Notes under the pieces: model-generated
The model's database searches: none
The model's input: only the letters and a program-made list of their open reading frames with translations
What the model was told of the DNA's origin: nothing
From: Knoxdaviesia capensis
Lineage: Eukaryota; Ascomycota; Sordariomycetes; Microascales; Gondwanamycetaceae
Direction of reading: 5' to 3'
Assembly (NCBI GenBank): GCA_001510575.1
Contig: LNGK01000004.1
Location: 434,001-498,000 of the forward strand
Length of the DNA: 64,000 bases
Shown: in pieces, positions 61,534-64,000 of the stretch
How positions within the stretch are numbered: the stretch's first letter is position 1
Layout of the letters: each line of letters starts with the position of its first letter
Position numbers and translations under genes: made by a program

Positions 61534-62975
61534 TTTTGATGATGAAAATGGATAAAAGTGGTGGTGGTTGGTGATGTAAAATGTGTGGGTTGATGGAAGT
61601 GGAGAGTGGAAGAAGTGTGATGATGAGATGAGATGCAGAAAGAGAAATTCCAAAGTTGGGGGAGGGAAGGAAAAGTATTTGTATGTGGGCGGTGGGGCGC
61701 TGGCTGATTGTGATTGTAATAAAATAAAAATAAAACCGGAAACCGGGCAGGGGAGGGGAAATCGGAAAAAGGGACACCAAAATAAGTGGGTCCCAGGCAC
61801 TGTCGCAGAAAAACAAAACAGACGCGTTCAGCGGAAGAAGTTACATGCACACAGTAAGTGTATACTTTCTCAAGTGATTTTAAAAACACACCGGAAAATG
61901 CAAGGCTCAGGGTGGACCCGTGACATATTATGAATGCAGAATTATCATTGGTCAGCCCTTGTGGTTCCTTCCTCCATGTTTGATATCAAGATAAGAAAAA
62001 ATCAAAAGAGAGGGCCGGCCACACCGACTTGATGCGTATTGCATGCAACTGTTGATTTCTGCCACGGAAGGTGGGAAGTCGCCATAGACGGTCGCTGCTG
62101 CCTCAGTTCAACAGCCGTATGACTCATCTACTACTATCACGCAGGCTTTTCTTTGGCTTCCTACGAGTTCGGCTAACTACGAGTATAGAGTCAAGTGAAG
62201 ATTACACGCAATCAGTTGACTTCTCAGGTCTTGCTCTGATCCGAGAACTGGACTATGCCTAAAGTAGTATTTTCACCCATGGCAGAAAGTGGCGGTGTCG
62301 TGAAAACTTGCATGTCCTGAACATATAAAGGGAAAAAATATTCAGTACTGACTTTGACAGCTCTTCTCCATTGAACCCACACGTCCTGCCGTGAAATTAA
62401 ACAACAAAAACTCGTTACCATGAAAGTGTTCGCATGGCCAACGGCATGATACGGGTTAAAGGTGGTCGACACGCGATTCCCAGCTGTTCAAGTCAAATGA
62501 ATCGGTGAAAATATCAGCATGGTTGTCAAATGGCCTTTTCTGTGTGGTTGATTTTCCAGGCCCTTGTCAACGTGAGAAATCAAATCTCAGCAGCGCCTTT
62601 TTGCCTGCTGGGGTACGTACCCATTTAATCGCGACGCGACCTTTCCCGATTTGGATATTTCTGTTGTGTTGTTTTTTGTGCTGTTTTTTATTTCTGCGGG
62701 ACTTTAATTTGATTGGCTGGCTGGCTTCAAAGATCAAGCTGACAGGTACGTACCTCCAGGCACGGCGTGGTATCAGAGTGATTTCCATCACCCGCACTCA
62801 GTCCTTTAAAGTTCTCCAGGACCGCCCACGTTTCAATTCTTTTTTTTCCACTCGCCCCCCTCTTCTATTCTTCTATCTTTCCCACACATCAAAACTACTC
62901 TATCCACCTAATTGGTTTCTCGTCACATACCACACACAACACCCACTTTCTTCACTCCCACTATCATCTATCATC
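61534..62975. promoter_or_regulatory. Shared divergent promoter of histones H3 and H4
   Basis: 1442 bp between the two start codons. Reverse CCAAT boxes (ATTGG) lie at 61947-61951 and 62712-62716. Two palindromes with the identical core GGTACGTACC lie at 62612-62621 and 62745-62754, 133 bp apart, on the H4 side. A GCGACGCGACC motif is at 62631-62641. Pyrimidine-rich leaders border both genes (62830-62975 for H4; the reverse strand of 61534-61700 for H3). Their roles are inferred only from position. Confidence 0.7.
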
Positions 62976-63447
62976 ATGTCTGGACGTAAGTATCTTGATC
63001 TGATAACGGATTCATTCTTTTAAATGATTTTTTTTTTCTCCAGTTCTCTAACATGTTCTTTCTTTCTCTATAGGCGGCAAGGGTGGAAAGGGTCTCGGCA
63101 AGGGCGGCGCGAAGCGTCACCGCAAGATTCTTCGTGACAACATTCAGGGTATCACCAAGCCCGCTATCCGTCGTCTCGCTCGTCGTGGCGGTGTCAAGCG
63201 TATCTCCGGCAGTAAGTTCTTGCTCTATTGAATATCGCTCGTCTCGGTTAAACGTGTTCTAACCTGCATTCTCTTTCTTCTAGTGATCTACGAGGAGACC
63301 CGCACTGTCCTGAAGTCCTTCCTCGAGGGCGTCATCCGTGATGCTGTCACTTACACTGAGCACGCCAAGCGCAAGACCGTCACCTCGCTGGACGTTGTCT
63401 ACGCTCTGAAGCGCCAGGGCCGTACCCTGTACGGTTTCGGTGGTTAG
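62976..63447 (+). CDS. hhfA: Histone H4
   Basis: Three exons: 62976-62985 (10 nt, ATG TCT GGA C), 63074-63211 and 63284-63447; 312 nt spliced, 103 aa with Met. The joined product is canonical H4: [20 protein letters not shown] tail with acetylatable lysines at 5, 8, 12 and 16, DNIQGITKPAIRRLARRGGVKRISG, and the ending TLYGFGG. Introns are 62986-63073 and 63212-63283 with GTAAG donors and TATAG / TCTAG acceptors. It forms the nucleosome core with H3 and sits head-to-head with the H3 gene. The 10-nt coding first exon means simple ORF prediction misses the true start. The symbol follows Aspergillus naming. Confidence 0.97.
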
Positions 63448-64000
63448 ATGTGTCGTTTGTTTTCTTTGCGGGTTTTGTTACGATTTACGTTCCGTTTTGC
63501 TTGTCCTGTATCCTGCGAAAATGTGCAGGCAGGTCGGTTTAGCTTGCTGTTGCTTTTGTTTTCATTATGAGGGCTCTTGGGTTTGGTTGGGTCTGCAGTT
63601 GGGTGTTTGTTCCTTTGTACCATATGGGGAAGAGAATTCCACGGGTTCACACGGTTGGGCTTCTCACGGTAATTGATAACTGATTACATTTTCACTTCCC
63701 GTTTCTCGTGTTCTGCTCTTCGGTGTCGTGTCCTGATTCCTACGCGCGTTTCGTATGTTCGTGGCTGGTTGGTTTCCTTGCTCGTGTTGTGTTGTGGCTT
63801 TGTGTGTCATGTTCATCTCCGTGGCTGGAGTTTGTAGTGGCGCATCGCCTTCCGCTTATCTCGTCGCTTCCACTCATGGACCTCGAGAACTGCCGTCCCT
63901 TCAGAGGTTAGGTGTCCGACCCTTTGCATGCTGCCAACAGCCGTGACGGTCACCGTTATAGCAACTCATCTCGTCCATAGCGCGCAGCACAATCACTACC
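63448..64000. other. Histone H4 3' flank
   Basis: T/G-rich DNA after the H4 stop; probably 3' UTR, then intergenic DNA to the window edge. No further gene is evident. Confidence 0.6.

Noticed and set aside
61941..61960. TATA box for histone H3
   Set aside because: No clear TATAAA at a sensible distance; only a reverse CCAAT box could be supported.

Overview
The window looks like nuclear DNA of a filamentous ascomycete, most likely a member of the Eurotiales (Aspergillus/Penicillium type). The reasons are short GT..AG introns (about 50-90 nt), a divergent intron-bearing histone H3/H4 pair, long pyrimidine-rich leaders, and close family resemblance of every recognised protein to fungal housekeeping proteins. 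I recognise eight protein-coding genes; all are eukaryotic and most are spliced. I give exon boundaries wherever reading frame and family conservation fix them.

Layout. 95-1434 (+): 3' part of the autophagy PROPPIN gene atg18, cut by the window edge. 2837-5002 (-): a Pps1-type dual-specificity phosphatase with one degenerate and one intact phosphatase signature. 5003-10564: a 5.5 kb divergent intergenic region. 10565-13774 (+): a DDHD-domain phospholipase. 14055-17112 (-): rad3/XPD, the TFIIH helicase, in ten exons, one of only 10 nt. 17113-49109: a 32 kb stretch in which I find no convincing gene. It is not notably AT-rich and shows no transposon ORFs. It is full of simple repeats, polypurine/polypyrimidine blocks and a dispersed TACAGTAC/TACTGTAC element. 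49110-50736 (+): a C2H2 zinc-finger transcription factor preceded by a long pyrimidine-rich leader and a (CT)n(AT)n microsatellite. 50737-54834: 4.1 kb intergenic. 54835-60044 (+): the largest subunit of RNA polymerase I. 60934-61533 (-) and 62976-63447 (+): histone H3 and histone H4, divergently transcribed from a 1.4 kb shared region that holds two copies of a GGTACGTACC palindrome.

The genes do not form a pathway cluster. They are ordinary core-genome genes (autophagy, cell-cycle phosphatase, lipid hydrolysis, DNA repair/transcription, rRNA synthesis, chromatin). Only H3/H4 are obviously co-regulated. I did not find a clear previously undescribed system. The observations most worth checking are the 32 kb gene desert, the dispersed GTAC-type element, the paired palindromes in the histone promoter, and the micro-exon structure of rad3. 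There are sequence gaps (N) inside a poly-C tract at 1689-1708 and a poly-G tract at 20287. I found no tRNA, 5S rRNA, CRISPR array or insertion sequence by eye.
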